DNA of 64,000 nucleotides from Agreia sp. Leaf210 (GTDB lineage Bacteria; Actinomycetota; Actinomycetes; Actinomycetales; Microbacteriaceae). Location of the stretch: the NCBI RefSeq assembly GCF_001421485.1, contig NZ_LMKK01000001.1:975564-1039563 (forward strand), given 5' to 3'. Positions 50,129 to 60,482 of the stretch are shown one piece after another. The notes beneath the pieces are model-generated. The model worked only from the letters and a program-made list of their open reading frames with translations. It did no database searches and was not told where the DNA came from. Position numbers and translations under genes: made by a program. Positions within the stretch are counted from its first letter, which is position 1; each line of letters starts with the position of its first letter.

Positions 50129-51412
50129 TCAGCCGACCTCGTCGACGGGCGCCGTCGCATCCAAGGGATGCGCGATCTCGTCGCGCGGCATGCGGGCGAT
50201 GAGCAGAGCGGCGACCGCGAAGAAGACGGGCACGATGGCCGCGACGAGGAACGTGGGCATAAGGCCCACCGCCTCGCCGACCGGGCCTGCGAGCGCCATG
50301 GACACCGGCATGAGCGCCAGCGAGACGAAGAAGTCGAGGCTCGAGACCCGGCCGAGCAGGTGACGCGGAACACGGCGCTGCAGGAGCGTTCCCCAGATCA
50401 CCTGGCCGGCAGAGCCCGTGAATCCCACGATGAAGACGGCGACCGCCATCACCCAGAGCTCACTCGTGAACCCGATGACCGCGAGCGGAACCGAGCCGAC
50501 GCCCCACGCGAGCAGCATCACCGTGAGGTAGCGGCGCGGCAGTCGTCGAGAGGCGACGAAGATCGATCCGATGGCGCCGCCGACACCGAAGGCGGCGAGC
50601 ACGAACGCGAACGATCCGGCGCCTCCCCCGGTCTGGTCGCGCACCGCGAACGGAAGAAGCACCTCGATGGGCCCGAGCATCACGAGCACCCAGCCGAACG
50701 CGAACAGCAGGGTCGCGAGCAGCCACGGCGTGCGCACCATGTAGACGACGCCCTCCCGCATGTCGCGATAGACAGAGACGATCGGATGCGCGGAGTCGGC
50801 CGAGCGGTCGCGCACGACGGGCACGCTGCGCATCAGGCTGAGTCCGGCGAGCGCCAGCACGTGCACGACCACGATCACCGTGAACGCAAGAGGAGGACCG
50901 CCGAGCGCGATGAGGCCGGCAGCGAGGGCGGGACCGGCCGCCTGCATCGCGGCGGGGCGAAGCACTCCCTCGATTCCGTTCGCCGCGAGCAGGTCGTCGG
51001 CGGGGAGAAGCGCAGGCAGGATCGCGGAATACGCCGGGTAGAAGAACCCCTCGCCGATGCCGAGGAGAGCGGCCGCGACGACGAGATGCCAGAGCTCGAG
51101 AGATCCGGTGAGCGCGAGCGCGGCGACGCCGGCCATACTCACCAGCTTGACCGCCTCGATGCCGACCAGGATGAGTCGCTGCGGCACGCGGTCTGCGACG
51201 ACTCCCCCGATGAGAGTGGCGCCCACCATGCCGATGCTCGTGGCGGTCGCGGTGATCGACAGCTGCAGCGGGCCCCCGCCGAGCTCGATGACTTGCCATA
51301 CGAGGGCCACCAGCCACATGCCGCCGCCGAACAACGACAGTGTGAGCGCGCCGAAGAGCAGCCGGTACTGCCCGGTCGCGAAGGGCCGCATGGCGCGGGG
51401 AAGCTGTGCCAT
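50129..51412 (-). CDS. MFS transporter, EntS-like
   Basis: 427 residues with twelve predicted helices, starting LPRAMRPFATGQYRLLFGALTLSLFGGGMWLVAL, the pattern of the MFS_3 (enterobactin exporter EntS) group; VVADRVPQRLILVGIE is the loop 2-3 signature. Probably exports a siderophore or drug. Upstream of and on the same strand as the DyP gene (96-bp gap). A TAGCGT box (51419-51424) ends 6 nt before the ATG; the intervening GGAGGT also resembles a ribosome binding site. Confidence 0.88.
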   Translation of the reverse strand: MAQLPRAMRPFATGQYRLLFGALTLSLFGGGMWLVALVWQVIELGGGPLQLSITATATSIGMVGATLIGGVVADRVPQRLILVGIEAVKLVSMAGVAALALTGSLELWHLVVAAALLGIGEGFFYPAYSAILPALLPADDLLAANGIEGVLRPAAMQAAGPALAAGLIALGGPPLAFTVIVVVHVLALAGLSLMRSVPVVRDRSADSAHPIVSVYRDMREGVVYMVRTPWLLATLLFAFGWVLVMLGPIEVLLPFAVRDQTGGGAGSFAFVLAAFGVGGAIGSIFVASRRLPRRYLTVMLLAWGVGSVPLAVIGFTSELWVMAVAVFIVGFTGSAGQVIWGTLLQRRVPRHLLGRVSSLDFFVSLALMPVSMALAGPVGEAVGLMPTFLVAAIVPVFFAVAALLIARMPRDEIAHPLDATAPVDEVG

Positions 51413-51439
51413 ACCTCCACGCTACGGGCTTGCGCGGCT

Positions 51440-51509
51440 GCATCCGCGCCGCTTCGGCGCATCCGCGCCTGCTCGGCCTGGCGCGGATGCTCCCAGAAGG
51501 CGCGGATGC
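51440..51509. repeat. Four-box intergenic hairpin repeat, copy 4
   Basis: GCATCCGCGCC boxes at about 51440 and 51458, inverted boxes at about 51480 and 51499; arms of 30 nt with few mismatches and a 10-nt loop. Unlike the other copies it lies between two divergent genes, so it cannot serve as their terminator. Confidence 0.8.
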
Positions 51510-51529
51510 CCATGCGAGAGACTGGATGC

Positions 51530-52009
51530 ATGGCCTCCGCTCGCAGTTTTACGCCCGAGAGACTCTTCCGCGTCTTCGCCCTGCTCGAAACCATCACGTG
51601 GACACTGTTGATCATCGGCATGATCCTGAAGTACGCGGTCGGAGTCGGCGACTGGCCGGTGTCGATCGCGGGGTTCATCCACGGACTGATCTTCATCGCG
51701 TACGCGCTGCAGGCCGGCGTCGTGGCCGTGAACCAGCGGTGGCACCTCGGCCTCGCGACGCTGGCCGTCGCATCCGCCGTCGTGCCCTACGCCACGATCC
51801 CGATGGAGCGTTGGCTGGCCCGCCGCGGCAACCTCGAGGGCGGATGGCGCACGGAGGCGACAAGCGACCCCCGAGACGCGCGCCCGCTCGATCGCGCGTT
51901 CCGCTGGGCGATTCAGCGGCCCGTCCCGTTGGCGGGCGGCCTTCTCGTGGCCCTCGTCGTCATCATGGCGACGCTGCTGATGGTCGGCCCTCCCGGCGGC
52001 AAGGCCTGA
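51530..52009 (+). CDS. DUF3817 membrane protein
   Basis: 159 residues with three or four helices. LFRVFALLETITWTLLIIGM and the GFIHGLIFIAYALQAG helix with its conserved His are typical of DUF3817, a small integral membrane family of unknown function in actinobacteria. The ATG at 51530 is used; an in-frame ATG at 51512 lies at the edge of the hairpin repeat. Confidence 0.85.
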   Translation: MASARSFTPERLFRVFALLETITWTLLIIGMILKYAVGVGDWPVSIAGFIHGLIFIAYALQAGVVAVNQRWHLGLATLAVASAVVPYATIPMERWLARRGNLEGGWRTEATSDPRDARPLDRAFRWAIQRPVPLAGGLLVALVVIMATLLMVGPPGGKA

Positions 52010-52027
52010 CCCGCGGAGCGCTCCCGG

Positions 52028-52222
52028 TCAGAGCTTCGGTTCGTCGGTCCCATCCGCGATAAGCAACTCGATCTTGAGTTCTTGCACGCGCCGGTAGCTC
52101 TGGAGTGCGGCCGTCGCCGCCAGCATCAAGCGCGCGAGGATGACCACGAGAACGATGGCACCGATGAAGAGTGCGACCATGAACGCGATGTAGGGGATCG
52201 GGAACCAGTCGTTGTAGAACAT
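52028..52222 (-). CDS. 64-residue single-pass membrane protein
   Basis: MFYNDWFPIPYIAFMVALFI leads into one membrane helix (about 10-40), then a short cytoplasmic-looking tail (QSYRRVQELKIELL). Unknown family. A TAGCGT box (52230-52235) lies 7 nt before the ATG. Confidence 0.6.
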   Translation of the reverse strand: MFYNDWFPIPYIAFMVALFIGAIVLVVILARLMLAATAALQSYRRVQELKIELLIADGTDEPKL

Positions 52223-52290
52223 CTACTCGACGCTAGTACGCGGCGCGATGAGACTTCGACTCCCGACTCAGTCGCACGCCGCTCGCCTGT

Positions 52291-52351
52291 ATTCAGGAGA
52301 ACCGCCCCAAACCGGCCGAGTTCGCACTCGGCGTGCCGGTTTTTCCTGAAT
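52291..52351. repeat. Compound hairpin with ATTCAGGA ends
   Basis: Three nested stems: ATTCAGGA (52291-52298) with TCCTGAAT (52344-52351); AAACCGG (52309-52315) with CCGGTTT (52336-52342); CCGAGT (52316-52321) with ACTCGG (52326-52331). Outer ends match the hairpin at 48324. It lies between the tRNA terminator and the promoter of the 64-residue gene. Confidence 0.65.
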
Positions 52352-52370
52352 TCGAGCACTCGAGGGCAAG

Positions 52371-52403
52371 AAAAAAGCCCCCGACTCTCGCGAGTCGGGG
52401 GCT
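52371..52403 (-). terminator. Intrinsic terminator after tRNA-Arg
   Basis: On the minus strand AGCCCCCGACT pairs perfectly with AGTCGGGGGCT (11 bp, 6-nt loop) and is followed by a run of T. Located just 3' of the tRNA-Arg gene. Confidence 0.9.
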
Positions 52404-52413
52404 GATCATGCTG

Positions 52414-53469
<1,056 letters not shown>

Positions 53470-53473
<4 letters not shown>

Positions 53474-54291
53474 CGACTCGAGATGCCGTCGAGCATGCCG
53501 CTGATGAAGCGCTTCTGCAGAAAGAAGTACAGCACGACGATGGGCGCCGCGATGATGATGCCTGCTGCCGCGAGCAGAGAGTAGTCGGTCGCATGCTGAC
53601 CCTGGAAGAAGGCGAGGCCCAGGGGCGCGGTGCGCAAGTTGTCCTGCGTCACCATCACGAGGGGGATCAGGAACTCGTTCCAGGTCCACATGGCCACGAG
53701 CAGGCACATAGTCATGATCGATGGAATCGACGGGGGAACGATGATCTGCCACAGGGTGCGCAGATCGGTGGCTCCGTCGAGCCGCGCCGCCTCGATCACC
53801 TCGCCGGGGAACGACATGAACTGGTTTCGCATCCAGAAGATGCCGAAGGCGAGCGACTGCGCGATCTGCGGCAGGATGAGCGCCCAGTAGCTGTCGGTGA
53901 CATGCGCTGAACGCAGGTTGAAGTACAGCGGAATGATGAACGCCTCGGCCGGCAGCAGCAGACCGGCGAGCAACACGAAGAACACGATGTTCGAGCCGAA
54001 GAATTTGAGCCGCGCGAACGCGAATCCGGCCATCACACTGAGCACGGTGGTGACCACGATCACCGTGATCGTGACGATGACGCTCGACATGATGTACTGC
54101 GCGAAGTGACCGCGATCCCAGGCTTCCACGAAGTTGCCGAGCTCGATCGACTCCGGCATGCGGAAGCCGCTCGTGGAGCTCGACGGGCTGACCGCGGTGA
54201 TGACGACACCGAGCAGCGGCACCAGCGCGAACGCCGCGAAGATGACGAGAACGAGGTAGGTGACGAGCTTTTCGCCGAGCGAGAGCTTCAT
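53470..54291 (-). CDS. ABC sugar transporter permease (CUT1, MalG type)
   Basis: 273-residue permease with six helices and EAA loop EVIEAARLDGATDLRTLWQI. Overlaps its neighbours on both sides by 4 bp (ATGA), so the minus-strand operon SBP-permease-permease-acyltransferase is tightly coupled. Confidence 0.93.
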
Positions 54292-55229
54292 TCGGTGTCC
54301 TTCGGCTGCAGGCGTCCGATCAGGGCGGTGATCAACAGGATGCCGATGGTCAGCACGACCGCGACACTCGCGGCGGATCCGACCTGGCCCGAGTTGAACG
54401 CGCGGTTGTAGGCCTCGAATGCGGGAACGGAGGTGCTGTTTCCCGGCCCACCGCGGGTGGTGATGTAGACGAGGTCGAAGGTCTTCAGCGACGACACCAC
54501 GGTGAGGGTGAGCGCCACCGTGATCTGGCCGCGCAGCGCGGGCAGCGTGATTCCGAAGAACTCCTGCAGGCCGCTCGCGCCGTCGAGGCGAGCGGCCTCG
54601 AACAGTTCGGGCTGCACGTTGCCGACCCCGCTCAGAAAGAGAACGAGACAGAGGCCGACGTTGAGCCAGGTACCGACGAAGCCGACCGATACCAGTGCGG
54701 TGTTGAAATCGCCGAGCCACACGTGGGTGAGCGAGTCGAGCCCGATCGCCCGCAGCAGCGTATTGAGCAGTCCATTGGGCGAGTAGATCGAGAGCCAGGT
54801 CGTGGCGATGACCACCGACGCGATGACCTGGGGAAGGAAGAGCACGGTGCGAAAGAAGGACATGCCGCGAAGGGCATGAGCCCGCGAGATGACCATCGTC
54901 AGCAGCAGGGCGATGGCGATCGGCAGGAACGAGTAGAACACCACGAGCACGCCCACGTGCAGGAACGAGTCGCGCAGCTGCTCGTCTTGAACGATGTCGA
55001 TGTAGTTCTGCACCCCGGCCCACGTGGCGACACTCAGACCGTTCCAGTCGTAGAGCGAGTACCACGCTGTCTGCAGAGTGGGCACGATGAGAAAGATCAG
55101 CGAGAACGCGAGCGCAGGGGCGACGTAGAGGAACGCCTTGAGCGAGGCGATCCGGCGCCGACGGGTGCGGCTCGGCGCCGCACCCGTCGTTCGCGTCTCA
55201 CCCGAGCGAAGCCGAGTGGTGACGGTCAT
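54288..55229 (-). CDS. ABC sugar transporter permease (CUT1, MalF type)
   Basis: 313-residue permease with a basic N-terminal head (RTRRRRIASLKAFLYVAP), six helices and EAA loop FEAARLDGASGLQEFFGITL. Starts 9 bp after the binding-protein stop. Confidence 0.93.
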   Translation of the reverse strand: MTVTTRLRSGETRTTGAAPSRTRRRRIASLKAFLYVAPALAFSLIFLIVPTLQTAWYSLYDWNGLSVATWAGVQNYIDIVQDEQLRDSFLHVGVLVVFYSFLPIAIALLLTMVISRAHALRGMSFFRTVLFLPQVIASVVIATTWLSIYSPNGLLNTLLRAIGLDSLTHVWLGDFNTALVSVGFVGTWLNVGLCLVLFLSGVGNVQPELFEAARLDGASGLQEFFGITLPALRGQITVALTLTVVSSLKTFDLVYITTRGGPGNSTSVPAFEAYNRAFNSGQVGSAASVAVVLTIGILLITALIGRLQPKDTE

Positions 55230-55238
55230 TCGGAGTCC

Positions 55239-56591
55239 TTACTTGCTTCCCACGAAGCCGGAGTAGTCCTTCTGGAGGATCTCCGTGAAGGCTTGCGGCG
55301 TCACCTGCTTGTCGGTCAGCTGTTGCACCGCACTGGTGAGCGTGTCGTAGAACGTGGGCGTGGAGTAGTCGAGGTACGGGACCAGTCCGCCCGACGAGGT
55401 GACCGAGCCGTAGGTGTCGAACACATCCGTCTCGAGACCCGGCTTCGGCGTGTAGTCCGCCGGAATCACGGAGGGCAGGCTGTTCTCGTCGATGAAGGTC
55501 TTGGCCGCTTCGGCGTTGTTGATGAAGTCGATGTAGGCGGCAGCGACATCCGGGTTCTTCGAGCCCGTCGTGACGGCCCACGCGAGACCCTCACCACCCG
55601 TGGTCACCGGAGAATCGGCGCCCTTCGGAGTGAGTGTGGTGAAGCCGGCGTCGTCGCCCATCGCCTCCGAGATCGCGGCCTGCTTCCAGGTGCCGACGAT
55701 ATAGAAGGCAGCCTGACCGGCCTCGAACTGGGCGAGGGCGTCATCGCGAGACACACCGTTGGCGCCCTCGGTGATGTAGCCCTTGCTCGACCAGTCCTGG
55801 ATGGTCTTCGCCGCTTCGACCGTCGCGTCGTCCGTCCACGCGCCGCCCGCACCGGTGACGAGCTCGTTCACCGCGTCGGATCCGGCGATCGCCGCCTGCA
55901 CGACTCCGAACAGGTGGATGCCGGGGCTCTTCTCGATGTCTCCGTAGGCCATGGGCAGGATGCCTGCGGCCTTCGAGGCGGCCATGCTCTTCTCGAGATC
56001 GTCGAGCGAGGTGGGGGCTTCGACGCCGAGCTGGCTCAGGATCTTCTTGTTGTAGTAGATGCCCACCACCTCTCCGGTCTGCGAGATACCGAAGAGGTTG
56101 TCGCCCTGCCAGGTCTTGCCGTCGGCACTGAAGGAGTTGATCTTCAGCAGAGACTCCGGGTAGTACGAGCTCCAGTCGTAGAGGCCGTCGTAGTCGTTCA
56201 GCGAGCGGATGAGACCGCCTTCGACGAACGCTCCCATGTCGGGGTACCCCTGGTTCGCCTGAACCACGTCGGGCGGGTTGTCGCCCGAGAGCGCGAGTTT
56301 GAGAGTCGTCTTGAGATCGGCGAACGACTGGGTCACCCTGTCGATCTTCACGTTCGGGTACTTCGCCGAGAACGCCGCGTTGAGCTTCTCCTGTGCGTCG
56401 GTGATGCCCTCGTCGGTGTTCTGGTCCCACACGGTGAGGGTCACGTCGCCAGCGCCGGCGACGTCTTTCGACACCGGGCCGCTCGACTCCGCGGGAGCCG
56501 ACCCCGCTCCGGGAGCACAGGCGGTGAGCGACAGTGCTACCGCGACGGATACGGCGATGACTCCTGTCCAGGAACGTTTCTTGCCATTCAT
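55239..56591 (-). CDS. ABC sugar transporter substrate-binding lipoprotein
   Basis: 450-residue family 1 binding protein. The signal peptide ends SLTAC (Cys25); the body starts TLTVWDQNTDEG and contains DVVQANQGYPDMGAF and GIYYNKKILSQLGV, typical of CUT1 carbohydrate binders. The ATG at 56591 has a GAGGAG site. First gene of the minus-strand import operon, divergent from the ROK repressor; no ATPase gene is present. Confidence 0.93.
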   Translation of the reverse strand: MNGKKRSWTGVIAVSVAVALSLTACAPGAGSAPAESSGPVSKDVAGAGDVTLTVWDQNTDEGITDAQEKLNAAFSAKYPNVKIDRVTQSFADLKTTLKLALSGDNPPDVVQANQGYPDMGAFVEGGLIRSLNDYDGLYDWSSYYPESLLKINSFSADGKTWQGDNLFGISQTGEVVGIYYNKKILSQLGVEAPTSLDDLEKSMAASKAAGILPMAYGDIEKSPGIHLFGVVQAAIAGSDAVNELVTGAGGAWTDDATVEAAKTIQDWSSKGYITEGANGVSRDDALAQFEAGQAAFYIVGTWKQAAISEAMGDDAGFTTLTPKGADSPVTTGGEGLAWAVTTGSKNPDVAAAYIDFINNAEAAKTFIDENSLPSVIPADYTPKPGLETDVFDTYGSVTSSGGLVPYLDYSTPTFYDTLTSAVQQLTDKQVTPQAFTEILQKDYSGFVGSK

Positions 56592-56746
56592 ACTGACTCC
56601 TCGACTTGCTGGGGCGAACTGAGTGATGGGGAAGGGTGATCGGGATGGTCGAGCGAAAAAGGTGGATCGGGTGCCTGCCATACAAGCTATGGTTCGTATG
56701 TTTCGTGCGGGTTACCGTTTGATTGCCACTGTAAGTACATTCTGAT

Positions 56747-56764
56747 TCGAACTACTTCGTTCGA
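56747..56764. promoter_or_regulatory. Candidate ROK operator between the divergent sugar operons
   Basis: TCGAAC (56747-56752) and GTTCGA (56759-56764) form a perfect inverted repeat with a 6-nt spacer, just upstream of the TATGGT -10 box of the ROK gene. A second dyad CATAC/GTATG lies at 56679-56700. Both sit between the ABC operon and the ROK repressor, the expected place for its operators. Confidence 0.5.
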
Positions 56765-56787
56765 TTTTCGCCCTATATGGTGAGTGT

Positions 56788-58029
56788 ATGACACGCGCAG
56801 AGATTTTCCGAGAGTCGGAATACGCCCCGGGTTCGGTGGGCGACATCTTTCGCCTGATCCGTTCGGGCGCGGCCACCTCACGCTCGGCTCTCGCTCGTCA
56901 GATCGGTATGGCACCCTCCACGATCTCACTCCGCATCGACTCCCTCATCCGACTCGGCCTCATCAGCGAGGCCGGCGACGAACAGTCTCGCGGCGGCCGG
57001 CGAGCGCGCGCGCTCGAGGTCGCGACCACCGCCGGGTTCGTCGGGGCGATGGATGTCGGTGCCCACCACGTGCAGGTCGGCATCGCCGACCTCGGCGGGC
57101 GCATGCTCGCCATAGAAGACGTCCCCGTGGCGATCGAAGACGGCCCAGCCCCGGCCGCCGAGGCGCTGTGGGCAGCCCTGCAGAACCTGATCGTCGCCCA
57201 TGACCTCGATGAGGCGCACCTGCGCGGCGTGGCGATCGGTCTCCCCGCACCCATCGAATATCCGAGCGGCCGCGTCGTGCTGCCCTCGTTCATGCCCAGC
57301 TGGCACAACGCCGATCTGCCCGGACTGTTCGCCGAGTTCACCAGCATTCCGGTGCTCGTCGAGAACGACGCGAACCTCATCGCCCTGGCCGAGCAGACCA
57401 TGGGAGACCACAGCAGCGACCAGCTTCTGGCCGTCAAGCTCGGCACCCGCATCGGCTGCGGCATCATCTCCGACGGCCGTCTGCATCGCGGAGCCGGCGG
57501 CGCGGCCGGCGAGATCAGCCATACCGCCGTGCAGGGAACATCGACGATCTCGTGCGTCTGCGGCACCCCGAACTGCCTCGAATCCGTCGCGAGCGGCGGC
57601 GCGATCGTGTCCCGGCTCTCGCAACTGGGCTACAGCGTGCAGACCGCTGCAGACGTCGTCGAGCTCGGCCGCGGGGGCGACGCTCAGGTCGTCGACATCC
57701 TGCGCAGCGCCGGCACCTCGATCGGTGGCGTCCTCGCCTCGATCGTCAACTTCTTCAATCCCCGCGACGTGATCCTCGGCGGTGCCATGTCCGCGTCGGC
57801 GCCGCTGGTCGCCGCCATCAGAGCCGAGCTCTTTCAGCGCTGCCTGCCCCTGGTCGGCAACGACCTCGACGTGCGCGCCGCCCGCAGCCCGGGCGACGCC
57901 GGCGTTCGGGGTGCCGCACACCTCGTTCTCGAAGAGGTGCTGGCCCCGGCCCGCATCGAACAGCTCGTCCGAGAACTCGACGACACCCCCGACACCGCAC
58001 CCTCCGACACCACGGCGCAGACCGCCTGA
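56788..58029 (+). CDS. ROK-family transcriptional repressor (NagC/XylR type)
   Basis: 413 residues: N-terminal winged HTH (GDIFRLIRSGAATSRSALARQIG, MAPSTISLRIDSLIRLGLI) and a ROK sugar-binding domain with VLVENDANLIAL and the zinc motif CVCGTPNCLE. Likely repressor of the divergent importer and of its own operon, with an amino sugar or its phosphate as inducer. A TATGGT box (56776-56781) lies 6 nt before the ATG. Confidence 0.92.
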   Translation: MTRAEIFRESEYAPGSVGDIFRLIRSGAATSRSALARQIGMAPSTISLRIDSLIRLGLISEAGDEQSRGGRRARALEVATTAGFVGAMDVGAHHVQVGIADLGGRMLAIEDVPVAIEDGPAPAAEALWAALQNLIVAHDLDEAHLRGVAIGLPAPIEYPSGRVVLPSFMPSWHNADLPGLFAEFTSIPVLVENDANLIALAEQTMGDHSSDQLLAVKLGTRIGCGIISDGRLHRGAGGAAGEISHTAVQGTSTISCVCGTPNCLESVASGGAIVSRLSQLGYSVQTAADVVELGRGGDAQVVDILRSAGTSIGGVLASIVNFFNPRDVILGGAMSASAPLVAAIRAELFQRCLPLVGNDLDVRAARSPGDAGVRGAAHLVLEEVLAPARIEQLVRELDDTPDTAPSDTTAQTA

Positions 58030-58083
58030 TCCTCTCGGCATCACCTCCACCCGAACCTGCGTCCTAGAACAGCGAGTACCTCC

Positions 58084-59115
58084 GTGATCCACCCGCACCA
58101 CTCGGCCCTCGACGTCGTCATCGCTATCGACATCGGCGGCACCACCGTCAAAGGCGCGGCCGTCGACGCCGCGGGCACGGTGCTCGCACGGCAGACAACC
58201 TCGACCTTCGACGCCGAACGCGACGCATACGCGAGCGTGGTCGCGATCGCGCGCCAGCTCGTCGACGAGGCCGCGGCGGCCGGTTACACGACAGCGGGCA
58301 TCGGCATCGCCACGCCGGGGCTGGTCGACCCCGCCTCGGGCACCGTGCGTTTCGCCGCGAATCTCGGATGGGATGCTTTTCCGTTGCGCGGCCTGCTCGA
58401 GGCCGAGTTCCAGGTCGCCGTCTATGTCGGCCACGACGCCCGAACGGCCGCGCTCGCCGAGCGAGTGGCGCACGGAGCCGGCGCATCCGGCACTGAGGCC
58501 AGCGCGAGCTACGACCCCGCGTACGACAACGCCCTCATCGTGCCCATCGGCACCGGAGTCTCGTCGGCCGTCGTCACCGGCGGGGTTCTCGTCGAGGGAG
58601 CCACGGGCGCCGCCGGCGAGCTCGGTCACATGCAGGTCGTGCCGAATGGCGCCCTCTGCACGTGCGGCCAGCATGGCTGCATCGAGGCCTACGCGTCGGG
58701 AACGACGATCCTCGAGCGATACCTCGAGCGCGGCGGAACGACCGCCTCGTCGACCCAGGAAATCGCATCCGTTCTCGACACCGACCCGGTGGCCGCGCGT
58801 GTGTGGGCAGACGCCGTCGATGCCCTCGCCATCGGGCTCGCCGGCATCACCGCCGTGCTCGATCCGGCCGTGATCGTGATCGGCGGGGGCGTCTCGGCGG
58901 CGGGCGACACCCTGATCGACCCGCTCCACGAGGCCGTCTCCGCCCGCCTCGGCTGGCGCTCGACCCCGCGCATCGAGCAGTCGGCGCTCGGAGCGCTGGG
59001 CGGCCTGATCGGCGCGGCGATCCTCGGCTGGGCAGACCGGGTTCCGGATGCGGGCTTCGCCCGGCAGACTCTCCGTTCGTTGAGCTCGGCCCCACAGGGA
59101 GCAGCCGATGCCTAA
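58084..59115 (+). CDS. ROK-family sugar kinase
   Basis: 343-residue kinase: phosphate-1 loop AIDIGGTTVKGAAVD, catalytic Asp in VGHDARTAA, GTGVSSAVVTGG and the zinc motif CTCGQHGCIE that defines ROK kinases such as NagK, NanK and glucokinases. There is no HTH. In this locus, next to nagB, N-acetylglucosamine or N-acetylmannosamine is a likely substrate. Start GTG 58084; overlaps the MFS gene by 8 bp. Confidence 0.9.
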   Translation: MIHPHHSALDVVIAIDIGGTTVKGAAVDAAGTVLARQTTSTFDAERDAYASVVAIARQLVDEAAAAGYTTAGIGIATPGLVDPASGTVRFAANLGWDAFPLRGLLEAEFQVAVYVGHDARTAALAERVAHGAGASGTEASASYDPAYDNALIVPIGTGVSSAVVTGGVLVEGATGAAGELGHMQVVPNGALCTCGQHGCIEAYASGTTILERYLERGGTTASSTQEIASVLDTDPVAARVWADAVDALAIGLAGITAVLDPAVIVIGGGVSAAGDTLIDPLHEAVSARLGWRSTPRIEQSALGALGGLIGAAILGWADRVPDAGFARQTLRSLSSAPQGAADA

Positions 59116-60427
59116 GCCCGTTCTCGCCGGCAGCTCGCTCGACCGGAGGCTGATGCTCATCTGGGGAGCCGGCGTTCTGGCCTACATCGTCTCCATCGTC
59201 AACCGCACCTCGCTCTCCGCGGTGGGCACCGAAGCATCGGCACGATTCGACGCCGACGCGTCGACGCTCGCACTCTTCGCCGTGCTGCAACTGCTCGTCT
59301 ACGGAGCCATGCAGATCCCCGTCGGCCTCCTGCTCGACAGATTCGGCTCGCGTCGCGTGATGACCGTGGGAATGCTGGTCATGGCATCCGGACAACTCGT
59401 GATGGCCCTCACGCCCGACGTGCACATCGCCATAGCCGCCCGCGTTCTGCTGGGCGCCGGCGACGCCGCGATCTTCCCCAGCATCCTGCGCGTGATCGCG
59501 GCCTGGTTCCCGGTCAAGCGCGCCCCCATTGTCATTCAGCTCACGGGGCTGCTCGGGCAGTTCGGCCAGATCGTCTCGGTCATTCCGCTGGCCGCCCTGC
59601 TGCACGCCACGAACTGGCCCACCGCCTTCGTCTCGCTCGCCGCCGTCGGTGCGCTGGCCGGCATCCTGACCTTCGCCGTGGTGCGCAACGAACCCGAGAA
59701 GACGGGCGCGATCACCGTCGTCACGTCTCGCCGCGATCTGCGCCAGGGCTTTGTGGATGCCTGGAAACACCCGGGCACGCGGCTCGCGTTCTGGTCGCAT
59801 TTCTCCACACCGTTCGCGGGAAATGCGTTCGCGCTGCTGTGGGGCTACCCGTTCCTCATCGAGGGGCTCGGACTCTCGGTGCAGCTCGCGTCGCTGATCT
59901 TCACCTTCTATGTGCTGGTCGGACTCGTGTTGGGCCCGCTTGTCGGCGCGGCGTCCGCCCGGCATCCACTGCGTCGATCGTGGATCGTGCTTGCCGTCGT
60001 CGGGGCCCAGGCCGCGCTCTGGGCCGTGGTCATCCTCTGGCCGGGGGCCGCTCCCCTGCCCGTGATCTTCGCGCTCGCCGCCGCTCTGTGCGCCGGTGGC
60101 CCGGGCTCGATGATCGCGTTCGATCTCACCCGCGCCCACAACCCCGCGCAGCGCCTCGGCACCGCCACCGGAATCGTCAACGGCGGCGGTTTCCTCGCCA
60201 GCGTGATCGCGATCCTCTTCATCGGCATAGCGATGGATGTGCAGGGCGCGGGAACTCCCGCCACCTATTCCCTCGCCGCGTTCAAGGTCGCGTTCCTCGT
60301 GCAGTTCCCGATCTGGGCGATCGGCATCATCGCCCTGCTGCGCGAACGCCGCCGCACCCGCGCGGTGATGGCGGCCAGAGGCATCCACCTGCCCCGCATC
60401 CGCGACGTCATCGCCCGAAGGCGATGA
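59108..60427 (+). CDS. MFS transporter
   Basis: 439 residues, twelve predicted helices. VLAYIVSIVNRTSLSAVG in helix 1, GLLLDRFGSRRVM (loop 2-3 motif A) and a long central loop identify a major facilitator. Substrate unknown; its place in the ROK-NagB operon argues for uptake or efflux of a sugar or sugar acid. Confidence 0.9.
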   Translation: MPKPVLAGSSLDRRLMLIWGAGVLAYIVSIVNRTSLSAVGTEASARFDADASTLALFAVLQLLVYGAMQIPVGLLLDRFGSRRVMTVGMLVMASGQLVMALTPDVHIAIAARVLLGAGDAAIFPSILRVIAAWFPVKRAPIVIQLTGLLGQFGQIVSVIPLAALLHATNWPTAFVSLAAVGALAGILTFAVVRNEPEKTGAITVVTSRRDLRQGFVDAWKHPGTRLAFWSHFSTPFAGNAFALLWGYPFLIEGLGLSVQLASLIFTFYVLVGLVLGPLVGAASARHPLRRSWIVLAVVGAQAALWAVVILWPGAAPLPVIFALAAALCAGGPGSMIAFDLTRAHNPAQRLGTATGIVNGGGFLASVIAILFIGIAMDVQGAGTPATYSLAAFKVAFLVQFPIWAIGIIALLRERRRTRAVMAARGIHLPRIRDVIARRR

Positions 60428-60482
60428 CCCTGTGCCCACCAGCTCTTCACCCGCCCACCTCTCCTCCGACGGAAAGACAGCC

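Noticed and set aside
56926..59160. Long minus-strand open frame opposite the ROK repressor and kinase
   Set aside because: An antisense shadow; both plus-strand proteins show complete ROK motifs.
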